A DNA stretch of 6,588 nt from contig DSDX01000032.1 of NCBI GenBank assembly GCA_011048485.1, positions 1-6,588 on the forward strand, given 5' to 3'. Below, one piece after another: positions 5,746 to 6,588 of the stretch (position 1 is the first letter of the stretch; every line of letters starts with the position of its first letter). Source of the DNA: Candidatus Aminicenantota bacterium. Its GTDB lineage: Bacteria; Acidobacteriota; Aminicenantia; Aminicenantales; Saccharicenantaceae. Both the position numbers and the translations under genes were made by a program. The notes below the pieces were generated by a model. It saw nothing but the letters and a program-made list of their open reading frames with translations, searched no databases and was not told the DNA's origin.

Positions 5746-6329
5746 TCGCGTACCTTAAGGGGACGCTGGTCCACAAAACGCCCGGCCACGTCGTCGTCGC
5801 GACCGGCGGGGTCGGCTACGCCGCGGCCGTCCCGGTCTCGTCGTTCGCCAGTCTCGGGGAGGTCGGCGAGACGGTCGAGATCTTCGTCCATACCCATCTG
5901 TCCGACGATGCCCTGGCCCTCTACGGCTTCTGCTCCCGGGACGAGAAGGACATGTTCCTCAAGCTGATCGCCATCTCCGGCATCGGTCCCCGGCTGGCGC
6001 TGAACATCCTGTCCGGGATCGGCCCGGCGGACCTCGAGGACGCCGTCCGGGCGAGCGACGTGGCCCGTATCTCGCTCGTCCCGGGGGTCGGAAAGAAGAC
6101 GGCCCTGCGCATCACCCTGGAGCTTCAGGACAAGCTGGAAAAGAAGGAAAAGCTCCTCGCGGCCAAAGGCTCGCCCGAGAAAGAGGACCTGCTCTCGGCC
6201 CTTCAGAACATGGGTTTCCGGCGCAAGGAGGCCGAACGGGCCGTCGACCAGACGATCGCCGCCAACAAGCCCGGCGACGAGTTCGAGAAGCTCCTTCGCG
6301 ACTGTCTCAAGCGCCTGGCCAAGATCTGA
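5742..6329 (+). CDS. ruvA: Holliday junction DNA-binding protein RuvA
   Basis: Complete 195-residue subunit that binds four-way junctions as a tetramer and loads the RuvB motor for branch migration. Domain I (about 1-62) is the OB fold with the acidic pin Asp55-Asp56, matching E. coli Glu55-Asp56. Domain II (about 63-140) has two helix-hairpin-helix motifs, ISGIGPRLALNIL (78-90) and VPGVGKKTALRI (113-124). After a charged linker, domain III (about 148-195), which contacts RuvB in the family, has the typical LLSALQNMGF start. The start at 5742 is chosen over upstream in-frame codons because AAGGAG (5731-5736) sits five bases before it, MIAYLKGTL is the normal family beginning, and it overlaps the ruvC stop as ATGA. 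ruvB is not the next gene: a transporter gene follows after 16 bases. Confidence 0.98.
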   Translation: MIAYLKGTLVHKTPGHVVVATGGVGYAAAVPVSSFASLGEVGETVEIFVHTHLSDDALALYGFCSRDEKDMFLKLIAISGIGPRLALNILSGIGPADLEDAVRASDVARISLVPGVGKKTALRITLELQDKLEKKEKLLAAKGSPEKEDLLSALQNMGFRRKEAERAVDQTIAANKPGDEFEKLLRDCLKRLAKI

Positions 6330-6345
6330 CGGACGGGAGAGACGG

Positions 6346-6588
6346 ATGGAGAATCAAGCCCAGATCCTGATCATCATGATCGCCTACCTGACCTTGCTCG
6401 TCTCCTGGGGACTGTACCAGGGCCGCAAGGTCAAGACCGGCGCCGACTACGCCATCGCCGGGCGGAATCTCCCCGGCTGGGCCGCCGCCCTGTCCGAGCG
6501 AGCGACCGGAGAGTCGTCCTGGGCCCTCCTGGGCCTGCCCGGCTTCGCTTATGCCTCCGGATTGACCAGCCTCTGGACGGCCGTCGGA
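6346..6588 (+). CDS. Sodium:solute symporter (SSS family, PutP-like), N-terminal 81 residues
   Basis: The start of an inner-membrane sodium-coupled transporter, cut by the right edge. Helix 1 spans about 6-24. The following GADYAIAGRNLPGWAAALS (32-50) and WALLGLPGFAYASGL (59-73) line up without gaps with E. coli PutP, whose corresponding segments run DDYILGGRSL and WLLMGLPG. In PutP, residues 53-57 (ASDMS) shape the sodium site, with Asp55 important for sodium binding. Here the loop reads ERATGES (51-57): Ala53 and Ser57 are kept, Asp55 is Gly and Met56 is Glu. The substrate cannot be told from this part; proline, other amino acids, sugars and carboxylates all occur in the family. GGGAG (6335-6339) six bases upstream supports the ATG at 6346. 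It starts 16 bases after ruvA, so co-transcription with the ruv cluster is likely. Confidence 0.85.
   Translation, partial: MENQAQILIIMIAYLTLLVSWGLYQGRKVKTGADYAIAGRNLPGWAAALSERATGESSWALLGLPGFAYASGLTSLWTAVG

Overview
The window is a strongly GC-rich, gene-dense stretch of a bacterial chromosome. It holds seven protein genes, two of them cut by the window edges. I see no RNA gene, insertion sequence, CRISPR array or phage gene. An outer-membrane beta-barrel protein with a signal peptide points to a diderm (Gram-negative-type) bacterium, and the promoters look sigma70-like. High GC, a PPi-type phosphofructokinase and the diderm envelope would fit Acidobacteriota or a neighbouring lineage such as Aminicenantota. 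That is a low-confidence guess, because no marker in the window settles the phylum.

Layout. Bases 2-757 (+) are the last 251 codons of a phosphofructokinase whose active-site residues predict pyrophosphate rather than ATP as phosphoryl donor. At 806-839 there is a strong promoter with an extended -10 and a perfect inverted repeat over its -35 box. It drives a stand-alone outer-membrane beta-barrel gene (866-1726, +). Convergent to that gene is a two-gene minus-strand operon: a small DUF2892 membrane protein (4327-4103) followed by a complete Cu(I)-exporting P1B-type ATPase, CopA (4063-1808). The 142-bp gap 4328-4469 is a divergent promoter region. One promoter reads left into DUF2892-copA. 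The other reads right into yebC (4470-5225), ruvC (5242-5745), ruvA (5742-6329) and the start of a sodium:solute symporter gene (6346 to the edge).

How the genes work together. The phosphofructokinase serves central carbon metabolism. CopA, with its small membrane partner, exports cytoplasmic copper; no copper regulator or chaperone gene lies beside it. YebC-RuvC-RuvA is the conserved YebC plus Holliday-junction-processing cluster. Here ruvB does not follow ruvA: a PutP-like transporter takes its place 16 nt downstream and may share the transcript.

I found no clearly new biological system. The points most worth a second look are the PPi signature of the phosphofructokinase, the displaced ruvB, the altered sodium-site loop of the symporter, the inverted repeat over the -35 box, and two 8-base C tracts (one in the outer-membrane gene, one in the yebC promoter spacer).
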